Below, one piece after another: positions 31,682 to 39,654 of a stretch of DNA of 44,245 bases. The DNA is from Calditrichota bacterium (GTDB taxonomy: Bacteria > Electryoneota > B3-LCP). The stretch is taken from positions 1 to 44,245 of the forward strand of contig JAGVQJ010000067.1 in assembly GCA_020051775.1 (NCBI GenBank). Direction: 5' to 3'. The notes under the pieces are model-generated. The model did not search any database and was not told the origin of the DNA. It saw nothing but the letters and a program-made list of their open reading frames with translations. Position numbers and translations under genes: made by a program. How positions within the stretch are numbered: position 1 is the first letter of the stretch; the number at the start of each line of letters is the position of its first letter.

Positions 31682-33286
31682 TTATACCGAGGCATTTTCA
31701 CTCTCGATCATGCCTATAAGGTCCATTTCGGGATTGGCGCGCAGCTCGTTGCCGGAAGGCATGCGGTTGGCGAGCATCAACAAATGCACCGCATCCATGA
31801 ATTTATCGCGCTTGTTACCGGCAGCGGCCAGCACCCGGTTATCTTTAACGTAAAAAACGACGAATTCCTGCGAGGAAATGCTGCCCTGGATAATCGTCTC
31901 ATCCCAGTGCTTACAATATCCTACATAACGCAACCCCAGACCAACTTGTGAAGTCCAGAAGAAGGGGAGACCTTCATACGGGGTTTCCTTGCCGGTTATA
32001 TGATCGGCGGCGTGGCGACCCTGCTGCAGGGCCGTGCGCCAGTGTTCAATACGAATATCCGCACCGGTGCGCCAATCGGTGAACATGGCAACGTCACCGA
32101 CGGCATAAACGTCCTCATTCACTCGGAAAAAGCGATCAACCTTCAGGCTGCCATCAGGCTGTTTCGGGAGATCATGTAGAAAATCCGTTGCCGGCCGCAC
32201 CCCGATGCCCACGATCACCAGATCGGCCTCAAGACGCTGGCCATCATCCAGAATTACGGCCTGGACTTTGTCTTTCCCCTCGAATTTCTGGACGCTGCGA
32301 CCGAGCTTGAAGGTGGCGCCGTTTTTCTCGTGCAGATTCCGCACTAATGCGCCGATCTCCGGGCCGAAAACCTTCTCGAAGGGGATAGATTCCGGACTGA
32401 TAATCGTCACCGGGATCTTCTTGCGCTTAATCATGCTGGCGGTAGATTCCAAGCCGATAAAACTGGATCCCACCACGACGGCATGGCGGGCCTCGTTCAA
32501 AGCAGCGATAATGGCTTCACAGTCGCTTAACGAGCGCAGCAAAAATACGTTGCCCAGTTCAGCGCCGGGTACGTCCAGCGATCGAGGAGTTCCACCGGAA
32601 GCGATGACCAACTTATCGTACCTTAAGGTTTCACCACCGTTTATTTTGACCGTCTTCGACCTGGTGTCTACATCGTCCACGCGGCGGTTTAACCTCAGCT
32701 CGATATCGTGATCGCGGTAAAACTTATCCGGGCGAAGCGGTAAAGATTCCCTTTCCATGCTGCCCTGGAGATAGGCCTTGCTTAAGGTGGGGCGGTCATA
32801 GGTGGGTTGCGCTTCATGCGTGATCATGATGAGACGACCTCGAAAGCCGTTTTCGCGCAGGGTCTGGGCGGCCGCATAGCCGGCAGCGCCGGCCCCGATG
32901 ATCACAAAGCAGCGGCTGTCGGCGTCGCGATCATGCTTGACCATGCTTGACAGACGATTCGATTCGATTTTTTCCGGCAGAAGCACGAGGATATCCTCGC
33001 CTTCGATTTTCACTTCGTAAGAAGGCAGTGCGTCTAGAGCGGGCGGGTCCTGCAGATCGCCGGTGACGACATTGAATATCGCGTGGTGCCAAGGGCAAAT
33101 CACGCGGTCGCCCTGCAGAATGCCTTCATCCAAGGGCGCGCCATAATGGGTACAGTGCCCAGCCACGGCGTGGATTTTACCGTTCACCTTGGTCAACAGG
33201 ATGTCATGGCCCTGAAAGGAGAACATTTTTTTACCACCTTCCATCAGGTCGGTGATCCGGGCGGCGCGGAGTTCTCTCAGTTTCAT
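31682..33286 (-). CDS. Rieske-FAD/NAD oxidoreductase (AIFM3-like)
   Basis: A 534-residue fusion. N-terminal Rieske 2Fe-2S domain (about 1-105): Cys45-x-His47 in AGHCTHYGAPL and Cys64-x-x-His67 in VICPWHHAIF. Then a pyridine nucleotide-disulfide-type FAD/NAD reductase: FVIIGAGAAGYAAAQTL (FAD), AVVVGSSFIGLEST (NAD), and VYAVGDVAMF near the FAD-binding end. The same domain order occurs in AIFM3 (apoptosis-inducing factor 3-like) proteins, a family of ferredoxin/rubredoxin-type reductases in bacteria. It has a good AGAGGAG ribosome-binding site and lies beside cupredoxin and OsmC genes, a redox cluster. Confidence 0.92.
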   Translation of the reverse strand: MKLRELRAARITDLMEGGKKMFSFQGHDILLTKVNGKIHAVAGHCTHYGAPLDEGILQGDRVICPWHHAIFNVVTGDLQDPPALDALPSYEVKIEGEDILVLLPEKIESNRLSSMVKHDRDADSRCFVIIGAGAAGYAAAQTLRENGFRGRLIMITHEAQPTYDRPTLSKAYLQGSMERESLPLRPDKFYRDHDIELRLNRRVDDVDTRSKTVKINGGETLRYDKLVIASGGTPRSLDVPGAELGNVFLLRSLSDCEAIIAALNEARHAVVVGSSFIGLESTASMIKRKKIPVTIISPESIPFEKVFGPEIGALVRNLHEKNGATFKLGRSVQKFEGKDKVQAVILDDGQRLEADLVIVGIGVRPATDFLHDLPKQPDGSLKVDRFFRVNEDVYAVGDVAMFTDWRTGADIRIEHWRTALQQGRHAADHITGKETPYEGLPFFWTSQVGLGLRYVGYCKHWDETIIQGSISSQEFVVFYVKDNRVLAAAGNKRDKFMDAVHLLMLANRMPSGNELRANPEMDLIGMIESENASV

Positions 33287-33394
33287 GACAATTCTCCTCT
33301 TATAATCGGCCTAGTAATGATTGCCGGGCGATTTTTGTGGGCGGACACTGAACTCCAAAACCCGTGAACGGCGCGGATGTTTATGGAACCCAGA

Positions 33395-33790
33395 TCACTG
33401 CGCCGTGACTGTGCCGGTCATGCCAGAATGAAGGGTGCAGTGATAAGCGAACGATCCCGCGGTGCTGAAGGTATGCGTGAAACTGCCGCCTCCAGCGATG
33501 TTCCCGCTGCTGAACAGACCCGGTGTGTTGCTGGTGACGGTATGGGTATAGCCGTCCTTATTGAGCCAGGTTATCGTCGTGCCCGCAGCCACGGTTTTGG
33601 TGGCGGGATTGAAGGTATTGTTCTGCATCCAAACTTCATTGGGTCCGGGGCTTCCCGGAGCCGTCGGGCCGGTGCTGCTGTAGGCATTATCCTTGCCGCA
33701 GCCGGATATTATGGTCAGCAGCAGAATAGAGAGCAGCAGGATGGGAAACCACTTCACATTTTGAGAAATTGGTGATTTATTCTGTTTCAT
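33395..33790 (-). CDS. Plastocyanin/cupredoxin-type lipoprotein with intact Cu ligands
   Basis: A 131-residue lipoprotein (lipobox ISGC, Cys31) with a cupredoxin domain from about residue 50. The four type-1 copper ligands are recognisable: His83 (GYTHTV) and Cys118, His121, Met124 (AYHCTLHSGM). It should be a small periplasmic or membrane-anchored electron carrier. The start at 33790 has GAGGTAAACA before ATG. It is adjacent to OsmC and the Rieske-FAD oxidoreductase on the same strand, and a paralogue lies 1 kb away at 34829. Confidence 0.88.
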   Translation of the reverse strand: MKQNKSPISQNVKWFPILLLSILLLTIISGCGKDNAYSSTGPTAPGSPGPNEVWMQNNTFNPATKTVAAGTTITWLNKDGYTHTVTSNTPGLFSSGNIAGGGSFTHTFSTAGSFAYHCTLHSGMTGTVTAQ

Positions 33791-33830
33791 TGTTTACCTC
33801 GCTAATGGCACAAACCGAGCGATTTTTCCT

Positions 33831-34256
33831 TTATTTCAGCACGGCTTGTAGTTTAATTTCAACGCCCTTCAGCGCCTGAGCCACAGGACAGTTGACGCGC
33901 GCGTCTTCGGCTGCCTTTTGGAATTCCTCGCCGGAGATGCCAGGGACGTCGGCCTCGCAGTTCAACTCTATGGTAGTGATACGAAAGCCGGCGTCGCCCT
34001 TGTCCAGGTGGACTTTGGCGGTAGTACTGACGCGGCGGGGCGTATGTCCGCCTTGCGCCAGACCGTGCGAAAGGGCCATCGAAAAACAACCCGCGTGGGC
34101 GGCCCCGATCAGCTCTTCAGGATTAACGCCTTTGCCTTCCTGGAAACGAGAGGCGAAAGTGTAGGGGCCTTCAAAAGATGCGGTAGCAGTGCGCATGGTA
34201 CCGTGGCCGTGGGCCAAGTCGCCTTCCCAAACGGCGTTCGCGCTGCGGATGGGCAT
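33831..34256 (-). CDS. OsmC-family peroxiredoxin
   Basis: OsmC/Ohr proteins reduce organic hydroperoxides with two reactive cysteines. The 141-residue protein shows NPEELIGAAHAGCFSMAL (Cys57, with the conserved Glu of the family upstream) and the second cysteine in VNCPVAQALKG (Cys123). The arrangement is nearer OsmC (NPEEL-AAHAGC, NCPV-AL) than Ohr. A GAGGAG ribosome-binding site precedes the ATG at 34256. It complements Tpx (3578) as another peroxide defence in this window. Confidence 0.92.
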   Translation of the reverse strand: MPIRSANAVWEGDLAHGHGTMRTATASFEGPYTFASRFQEGKGVNPEELIGAAHAGCFSMALSHGLAQGGHTPRRVSTTAKVHLDKGDAGFRITTIELNCEADVPGISGEEFQKAAEDARVNCPVAQALKGVEIKLQAVLK

Positions 34257-34403
34257 GGATTTCTCCTCGGTTTATTCTGATGGGTATTAATTCTTTATAG
34301 TTATTTCGAGGAAATAGGCCTGTAAGTTTGCGTATTTCGACATTTTCTTTTCCGTACAGCCCAATCGGAACCCAACGATCATTATTTCAGTATTACAGTT
34401 ACT

Positions 34404-34631
34404 ATGCCCATCTACGAATTTCAATGCACCCAATGCGCCGGCCGCTTCGACGAGCTGGTGCGCGCCTCCGTGAATCTGGAGGATATCATCTGCCCGCAGT
34501 GCGGGGCGAAATCGCCTAAAAAGCTGATGTCGGCATTCGGGTTCGCCTCCTCCGGGAAATCAGTGGCTTCGACCTCCTCCGGCCACAACTGCGGCAGTTG
34601 CCACTCCGGGCACTGCTCGACGTGTCACTGA
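34404..34631 (+). CDS. FmdB-family zinc-ribbon protein
   Basis: A 75-residue protein with an N-terminal FmdB zinc ribbon: MPIYEFQCTQCAGRFDELV and IICPQCGAKSPKKL give two CxxC pairs. The FmdB domain is found in regulatory or scaffold-like small proteins of uncertain function. The C-terminal tail is Ser/Cys/His-rich (SGHNCGSCHSGHCSTCH) and could bind an extra metal. It is the only + strand gene in the 31-44 kb stretch and is divergent from osmC. A heptamer array begins 2 bp after its stop. Confidence 0.88.
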   Translation: MPIYEFQCTQCAGRFDELVRASVNLEDIICPQCGAKSPKKLMSAFGFASSGKSVASTSSGHNCGSCHSGHCSTCH

Positions 34632-34632
34632 A

Positions 34633-34667
34633 TTAGGATTCAGGAGACAGGATACAGGAAACAGGAG
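34633..34667. repeat. Heptamer tandem array (NNAGGAN)5 after fmdB
   Basis: Five 7-bp units sharing the core AGGA (such as ACAGGAT and ACAGGAA) run from 34633 to 34667, starting 2 bp after the fmdB stop. Same unit length and copy number as the arrays at 15041 and 44178, but different core. Confidence 0.7.
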
Positions 34668-34680
34668 AAAACGACATGTC

Positions 34681-34711
34681 ATTCCGGCTGGGTGTTCACC
34701 GGCATCGGAAT
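34681..34711. repeat. 31-bp palindromic element, copy A
   Basis: Outer arms ATTCCG and CGGAAT (34681-34686, 34706-34711) with an internal near-palindrome. The element at 41630-41660 has the same length, arms and following CCA, so both are one family; 44224-44243 is a shorter relative. Confidence 0.6.
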
Positions 34712-34731
34712 CCAAGAATCTGGAATAATCC

Positions 34732-34759
34732 AAAGGCGCTCCCAAACCGGAGCGCCTTT
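34732..34759. terminator. Bidirectional intrinsic terminator
   Basis: Perfect 11-bp stem AAAGGCGCTCC/GGAGCGCCTTT with a 6-nt loop; A and T flanks fit termination from both strands. It serves fmdB on + and the cupredoxin-like gene (34829) on -. Confidence 0.75.
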
Positions 34760-34807
34760 AATATATCCCCCCTTGTCGAGGAGGGAGGATTTTAACTCAG
34801 AGGATCC

Positions 34808-34828
34808 CACAGAAAGCTGTGGGGCACC
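34808..34828. repeat. CACAG/CTGTG hairpin repeat, copy 2
   Basis: Same element as 12741-12762, with arms CCCACAG (34806-34812) and CTGTGGG (34817-34823), then GCACC. It directly follows the stop of the minus-strand cupredoxin-like gene. Confidence 0.55.
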
Positions 34829-35227
34829 TCACTCCACGATGACTGTGCCGTGTAAATTCGCGAAATAGACGCAGCGATACGTAAATGTCCCCCGGGTTTC
34901 GAACATGTACTCGAAGGTCTCGTTGTTGGTGATTGTGCCGCTGTCGAACAAGCCATCATTGCTGGTCACCGTGTGGCTTCCGAGGTCAGTGTTGAGCCAG
35001 GTGATTCTGGTGTAGCGCTGGACGATGACGGTGTCCGGGTAGAAGGTGTTGTTCAGAATCCTGATGTCATCAATGCCCACATTTCCAGGGCCGGTGAATC
35101 CCGGGGCCACGGGACTGGGGAGACCCGGGTAGGTATCGCAACCGGAAATGAGGCACAGTGCAGCGACCGAGAGCAGGAGAGCAAGCAAACCCGCGCGACT
35201 TCGTAAAGATTTTTGCAGGTGTTTCAT
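34829..35227 (-). CDS. Cupredoxin-like lipoprotein with lost copper ligands
   Basis: A 132-residue paralogue of the gene at 33395. The start is ATG 35227 with AAGGAG upstream; the longer frame to 35332 is not needed. Lipobox ISGC (Cys30), then a cupredoxin domain. The copper-site His85 (GSHTVT) and Cys119 (YRCVYF) are kept, but alignment with the sister gene puts Phe122 and Leu125 where His and Met should be (YRCVYFANLHG against YHCTLHSGM). A type-1 copper site is therefore doubtful, though His126 is nearby. It may bind another metal or act structurally. A strong promoter lies about 290 bp upstream. Confidence 0.82.
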   Translation of the reverse strand: MKHLQKSLRSRAGLLALLLSVAALCLISGCDTYPGLPSPVAPGFTGPGNVGIDDIRILNNTFYPDTVIVQRYTRITWLNTDLGSHTVTSNDGLFDSGTITNNETFEYMFETRGTFTYRCVYFANLHGTVIVE

Positions 35228-35520
35228 CTGTTTCTCCTTCTTGTTAAAGAATGCGGAGGCGTTTTGCACGCAGTCCGCAGTGGTGATAGGCCCATATAAA
35301 TACAGCAGGTGAAGCCTATTCAATAAGGGCACGAAAGGCGCTTCCGCAACCGGGGCGCCTGACTTAAAATGTTTTGAGCTTATGTTTTAATAAGTGGTTG
35401 GCGAGCAGAGCTGAGAAGAATTCTATGGCACTATTTATAAAAGAATAAAGCCGATAAGAATTCGGTGGCAGCTATAATTTAGTGGAATTGAGGTCTGTTG
35501 CTTTACACGAATGGGGCGAC

Positions 35521-35549
35521 AATATACTGAATAAAATGGTATTTGTCAA
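35521..35549 (-). promoter_or_regulatory. Strong sigma70-type promoter for the cupredoxin-like gene
   Basis: Minus strand: TTGACA (35544-35549), 17-bp spacer, TATATT (35521-35526) with GT after it. It is identical in hexamers and spacing to the element at 10509-10537. The leader to ATG 35227 would be about 290 nt. Confidence 0.7.
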
Positions 35550-35682
35550 GAGGTGGAATAAAATATTTCAGATTTTTTTTAATGTAGCACTCCATAAATA
35601 ACAGTGACTTAGATGGGATTATGGCAAAATTTATCCCTATCGAATATTATTGACGGCGAAATAATTCAGTATATTCGTGAAA

Positions 35683-35709
35683 AAATGGGCAGGATCTACC
35701 TGCCCATTT
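35683..35709 (-). terminator. Intrinsic terminator of the FG-GAP gene at 35769
   Basis: Perfect 11-bp stem AAATGGGCAGG/CCTGCCCATTT with 5-nt loop; on the minus strand it is followed by six T. It lies 59 bp past the stop codon of the minus-strand gene. Confidence 0.85.
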
Positions 35710-35768
35710 GTATACGCTAATCCTTAACTCTCAAAGCCCTATCCGTCAGCAGACGGATGGCCTTCGGC

Positions 35769-37547
35769 TCATTTCAGCAGCACCATTTTGCCGGTGGCGG
35801 CATTTTGCCCGGCGGTGAGGTGGTAGAGGTAGAGGCCGGAGGGGAGGGAGGAGCCGTCAAAGGTAACTTGATGTTGACCTGCTTCTCTCAATCCGTTCCC
35901 TAATTGTGCTACCTGGCGGCCACTCACATTATAGACGGTGAGGTTGATCATGGAAATCTCAGGCAGCACGAAGCTGATTTTGGTGATGGCATTGAAGGGA
36001 CTGGGGGTGGCATTCGTACTGAATGCGACATGCTGCGATGGCGAGATAACCAAACCAGGGCCGTTGCTCTGGGGATGATACAGACCGCGGAAATTGATAG
36101 TATCCGAAGGCTCAGATTGGTTGTCATTATTGTCCACAGCAGTCACATAGTACCAGATCATATAATTGAAAGTCGGTTGATGCAGGAATACGTCTTCATC
36201 AGTGAAGTGATTAGTCGGATGATTAACTTCGCCTATCTGCTCAAAACCATCGAGCGGTATCTCAGGCGACAAGGTCAAAGCCCGCCAAATTTTATAACTG
36301 GAGATGTCATCTTCCTCGTTTAATGTCCAGGACAAATACGGATTCTCGTTTGGATCGGCCTGAACAGTTAGATGCCGGGGAGGAATAGGAGGTTGGTCGG
36401 TTTGGTCTTTGCAGACATAGAAACCGTACAAGTTGGCTTGTGGTTCAGGCATATCCCTCAATCCTGCGCAAATGAGACTGTTAGCCCCGTTGGTGGTCAA
36501 GCTGGCGGCGATCAAACGGCTAGGGTACATATATGAAGGTTGTGCAATAGTAGCAATGGTTGACCAACTTGGATCCTCGAAATTGCCGTTGTGATCGTTG
36601 GCAAGGACCTGCAAGTAATTAAATCCACTACCCCATGCTGGTGACATGGCCAGGTCGGGATATCCGTCATAATCGGCTTCAATAAGGGCGATATTTAGGG
36701 GGGTGACGATTCTTGGAACTTCCTCAAAGCTAACATCATCAAACATACCGTTGCCTAGATTGTGATAAACCCTGAGGCGGGTTGGAATAAAATTAGGCTT
36801 CGTTAGGACAAGGTCATTATAACCGTCCTGATCAACATCACCGATGGCGATGTCCGTAATACCGCCATTGATACCGAGATCAAGCGACTGCCGAGGGGGG
36901 ACAATGAATGAGCCTTGTGCATTATTCGTGAAGATTCTGACATATTGACCATTAGAAGAAACCGTAATCAGATCATTAAGATGTGGTATCGCCGTTTGGT
37001 ATAAATTGGCCAATCTTACCAGGCGACTGCCTTCATGGACATTGACCTGGACAGGATTCCCCAGATTACCGTTCCCATCGTTATAGTAGATATAAATGTA
37101 ATTTGTGGCAATTGTGCCGCCCACCAGATCATCATAGGAATGTAACCAAACCTTTCCCCAAGCGATCTGATCACACCATTCGTTAAAGCTTTGGAGCTGT
37201 GTCAAGCTGCCGTCATTATCATTTTGGTAGATAGTGACACCGGCATAAGCTATTGCTAAATCTTTAACCGGAGATTCTCCTCGTAATTGGCCGAACTGCA
37301 CATCATACCCCGCTGGCGGCAAAGTGAAGGCCTGAGTGAATACTTGGGCATTATTGAACCAACAGGAACTTCCGATCGAACAACCGACAACGATATCCTG
37401 CAGGAGGGTCCCACTAATTTTTTCGGCTCCAAGCCCATAGGCATCTGAAGTAGTATTGTACCAATCGGGATTTTGCAACGCAGCGGTAGCCGAAATTGAA
37501 AGCAGGAGGATAACAAGCACTCCATGAAGTGTTTTTGATGATTTCAT
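35769..37547 (-). CDS. Secreted FG-GAP/VCBS protein with type IX-style sorting domain
   Basis: A 592-residue exported protein. Start ATG 37547 with AGGAGAAGG upstream gives a clean signal peptide (MKSSKTLHGVLVILLLSISA...). The body contains FG-GAP/VCBS-type repeats with Ca-binding-like loops (DIAIGDVDQDGYNDLVLTKP; ALIEADYDGYPDLAMSP), then a fibronectin type III-like domain (about 395-490: PPRHLTVQADPNENPYLSW, SSYKIWRAL), and a C-terminal sorting domain (TPSPFNAITKISF, VYNVSGRQVAQLGNG, SLPSGLYLYHL). Probable role: cell-surface adhesion or binding. It is tandem with a similar gene upstream at 37607. Confidence 0.85.
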   Translation of the reverse strand: MKSSKTLHGVLVILLLSISATAALQNPDWYNTTSDAYGLGAEKISGTLLQDIVVGCSIGSSCWFNNAQVFTQAFTLPPAGYDVQFGQLRGESPVKDLAIAYAGVTIYQNDNDGSLTQLQSFNEWCDQIAWGKVWLHSYDDLVGGTIATNYIYIYYNDGNGNLGNPVQVNVHEGSRLVRLANLYQTAIPHLNDLITVSSNGQYVRIFTNNAQGSFIVPPRQSLDLGINGGITDIAIGDVDQDGYNDLVLTKPNFIPTRLRVYHNLGNGMFDDVSFEEVPRIVTPLNIALIEADYDGYPDLAMSPAWGSGFNYLQVLANDHNGNFEDPSWSTIATIAQPSYMYPSRLIAASLTTNGANSLICAGLRDMPEPQANLYGFYVCKDQTDQPPIPPRHLTVQADPNENPYLSWTLNEEDDISSYKIWRALTLSPEIPLDGFEQIGEVNHPTNHFTDEDVFLHQPTFNYMIWYYVTAVDNNDNQSEPSDTINFRGLYHPQSNGPGLVISPSQHVAFSTNATPSPFNAITKISFVLPEISMINLTVYNVSGRQVAQLGNGLREAGQHQVTFDGSSLPSGLYLYHLTAGQNAATGKMVLLK

Positions 37548-37606
37548 TTTACCTTCTCCTTTTTTAAAAACACTTTTCATAGCAGGATCGAGATTTTTAT
37601 TCCCGA

Positions 37607-39508
37607 TTATTTCAGCATGATTGCTTTTTGCACTTGCGAATGGCCGTTGGCGGTTAAATTAATTAAATATATTCCTGATGAAAATCTTGAAGCATCCCAG
37701 TAAAATTGATATATACCAGGTGGCACAGTTCTTTGTATATTTTTAAGAATTTCGCCACCCGCGATATTATATATTCTAAGTATTACATTATTAGCTAAAT
37801 TTTCAAGCTCATATGTAATGATGGTTTGGGAGTTGAAAGGATTTGGTTTTAAAGGAAAAAGACGGAAATCTCCCGGTAGGGTAATTGAAGGGTTTCCCCA
37901 TACAGCGCTGGAAGGCTGCTCCCAGTTGTAAACATAATTCGGCAAATAAATGCCACCCAATTCTCCCCCCATAATGATGTCCATTTTTTCATCCTCATCA
38001 ATATCAATTAAATGCGGATCTAATATTCCCATTCGATCAATAGAAGGAGTCTGCCAAAGACAGACGTATTGGGAATCTTGCGAACCGAACATGTAGACGA
38101 GAGAATTTCCAACTGAATCGACATAAAGGGCTGTGCTTAAGACTACCGGTGTCTGATCCACAATGCCCGATATGGATTCATTCGGTCCGGCAATAAGAGT
38201 GCAGTCCGTCCAGGCTACGGTTCCTGAATCCGGTCCCAGCGAATTCCAAATAAATGCTGATCCACCATAGGGGGATAATCCTCCAGCGAAGAGCTCATTC
38301 AATCCATCGCTGTCCAAATCGGCAATAACTGGCGTAGCGCAAGAATAGGGTATACCCGTTTCCAGCCAATGCTGGCTGATACCCGAACTCGAGGTAGTAT
38401 CGCGGCGGAAATACTGGATGTCTACCGGATCATACCCATACACATAGGCGAAATTGCCAGACACAATTTCCTGCACGCCGTCATTGTCAAAATCGCCCAC
38501 CGCCAGGCGGTCGTCTTCCCACTCCTGCCACCAGATTACGATTTGATTAAAAAAATACGCTGTGCTGGTTTTTCCCCAATATTCATTGATCTGATAATAA
38601 GTCGGGTAGGGGGAATAGTCATTGGCAGTAACCGTAGCGATTTCGGGAATGCCATTTTGGTTGAAATCGGTGAGGCTGGCATCGGCCACAGGCGGCCCCT
38701 GGGGACTGACGTTGCTATAATAATAATGGTAAACCCCCGTTGATGAAAATTCCAGAAAGTAAAACTTGTTAAGGATATAGATGATCTCTTTCTGACCGTT
38801 TTGATCCATATCGCCAATCATCAGAGCAGCAATGGCACTGGCATTGATGTTGTAAAATTGCAAAATGGTATCCATATAAAATTCATAGAAATTATCTCCA
38901 GTGCATTTATAAATCAACAGGTGCACCGGGCCGGTATACATATTTTCCGTCCACCATGTGACAAGTTCATTGGTGCTGTCATTATCTACATCCCCCACTG
39001 CGCAATTCCACATGCCGAAGGGTCGAGGATCACTGGACCAGACGACTTGAAAATCAAACTCATCCACGTAACGGGGGATCTCTTTTACTGGCTCTTGAGG
39101 CAGAAATCCCGCGTTCTCCTGCAAATCCAGACACCCGCCGTGATGGCGCAAGGTGTCAGCGCTGCCGTCAGCCAGGGTTACGGTCAGATCCTTCAGCGTA
39201 GCCCAGCGGTCACCGGTTAAAGCCAGAGATTGGATGGGTTGACAATAGGTTTTCACTCCCTGAGGCTTGGGAGAGTAACCCTGTCCCAGGAAGACATAAA
39301 CCTCCAGCATGTTGCCGGTGAACCGTGCAATGTCGGGATAGGAATCGTTATTGAAATGGCCGCAGAGGATGTTGGGCGGGGTGTGCTGGTAGTCAATCCG
39401 GCCGTGGTCGGCTTGGTGCAGGCCGAAATCGAATGGAGTTAGGTAGCCTTGAGCCGAAAGGGTTGTGCAGAGGATCAGCAGGGAAAGCAGGTATAGGAAG
39501 AACCGCAT
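37607..39508 (-). CDS. Secreted FG-GAP-type protein with type IX-style sorting domain
   Basis: A 633-residue exported protein of the same class as its neighbour. Signal peptide MRFFLYLLSLLILCTTLSAQ; several FG-GAP-like repeats with D-x-D-x-D-G loops (GDVDNDSTNELVTWW; GDMDQNGQKEIIYIL; GDFDNDGVQEIVSGN; DLDSDGLNELFAGG); C-terminal sorting domain FPLKPNPFNSQTIITYEL, IYNIAGGEILKN, FSSGIYLINL. These loops often bind calcium. GAGG lies before ATG 39508. Sequence identity with the 35769 protein is low outside the shared architecture, so the pair is ancient. Confidence 0.85.
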   Translation of the reverse strand: MRFFLYLLSLLILCTTLSAQGYLTPFDFGLHQADHGRIDYQHTPPNILCGHFNNDSYPDIARFTGNMLEVYVFLGQGYSPKPQGVKTYCQPIQSLALTGDRWATLKDLTVTLADGSADTLRHHGGCLDLQENAGFLPQEPVKEIPRYVDEFDFQVVWSSDPRPFGMWNCAVGDVDNDSTNELVTWWTENMYTGPVHLLIYKCTGDNFYEFYMDTILQFYNINASAIAALMIGDMDQNGQKEIIYILNKFYFLEFSSTGVYHYYYSNVSPQGPPVADASLTDFNQNGIPEIATVTANDYSPYPTYYQINEYWGKTSTAYFFNQIVIWWQEWEDDRLAVGDFDNDGVQEIVSGNFAYVYGYDPVDIQYFRRDTTSSSGISQHWLETGIPYSCATPVIADLDSDGLNELFAGGLSPYGGSAFIWNSLGPDSGTVAWTDCTLIAGPNESISGIVDQTPVVLSTALYVDSVGNSLVYMFGSQDSQYVCLWQTPSIDRMGILDPHLIDIDEDEKMDIIMGGELGGIYLPNYVYNWEQPSSAVWGNPSITLPGDFRLFPLKPNPFNSQTIITYELENLANNVILRIYNIAGGEILKNIQRTVPPGIYQFYWDASRFSSGIYLINLTANGHSQVQKAIMLK

Positions 39509-39602
39509 ATTAACCTCGGGATGGTGTTCTGGAGATTAAGATAGAAGAATTAAATCACAAAAACAAGTGCAATTAATTGCATATTTTTAGATATAAAACC
39601 AA

Positions 39603-39623
39603 GGGCGGCCTAATCAGCCGCCC
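39603..39623 (-). terminator. Intrinsic terminator of the M24 peptidase
   Basis: Stem GGGCGGC/GCCGCCC with 7-nt loop; on the minus strand it is followed by a T-rich tract. It lies about 28 bp past the peptidase stop codon. Confidence 0.65.
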
Positions 39624-39626
39624 CTT

Positions 39627-39654
39627 CTGTTCCCTGCCTATTGTTCCCTACCTA
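39627..39654. repeat. Heptamer array as a 14-bp dimer at the peptidase stop
   Basis: Four 7-bp units arranged as two 14-bp copies (such as CTGTTCC then CTGCCTA, repeated with two changes). The last unit includes the stop codon of the minus-strand peptidase gene. Confidence 0.6.

Larger units (their letters stand above)
35228..35768. other. AT-rich intergenic region with leader hairpin, promoter and repeats
   Basis: No convincing gene in 540 bp. It holds a minus-strand promoter (35521-35549), a hairpin AGGCGC/GCGCCT at 35336-35360 that would lie in the leader of the cupredoxin-like mRNA followed by TTT, a pair of imperfect direct repeats around AAGAATTC-TGGCA (about 35416-35437 and 35457-35479), and a terminator (35683-35709) for the minus-strand gene at 35769. 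Confidence 0.6.

Noticed and set aside
35336-35360. Treating the AGGCGC/GCGCCT hairpin as a stand-alone terminator
   Set aside because: On the minus strand it lies in the leader of the downstream gene, between promoter and start codon; more likely a leader element, so noted as such.
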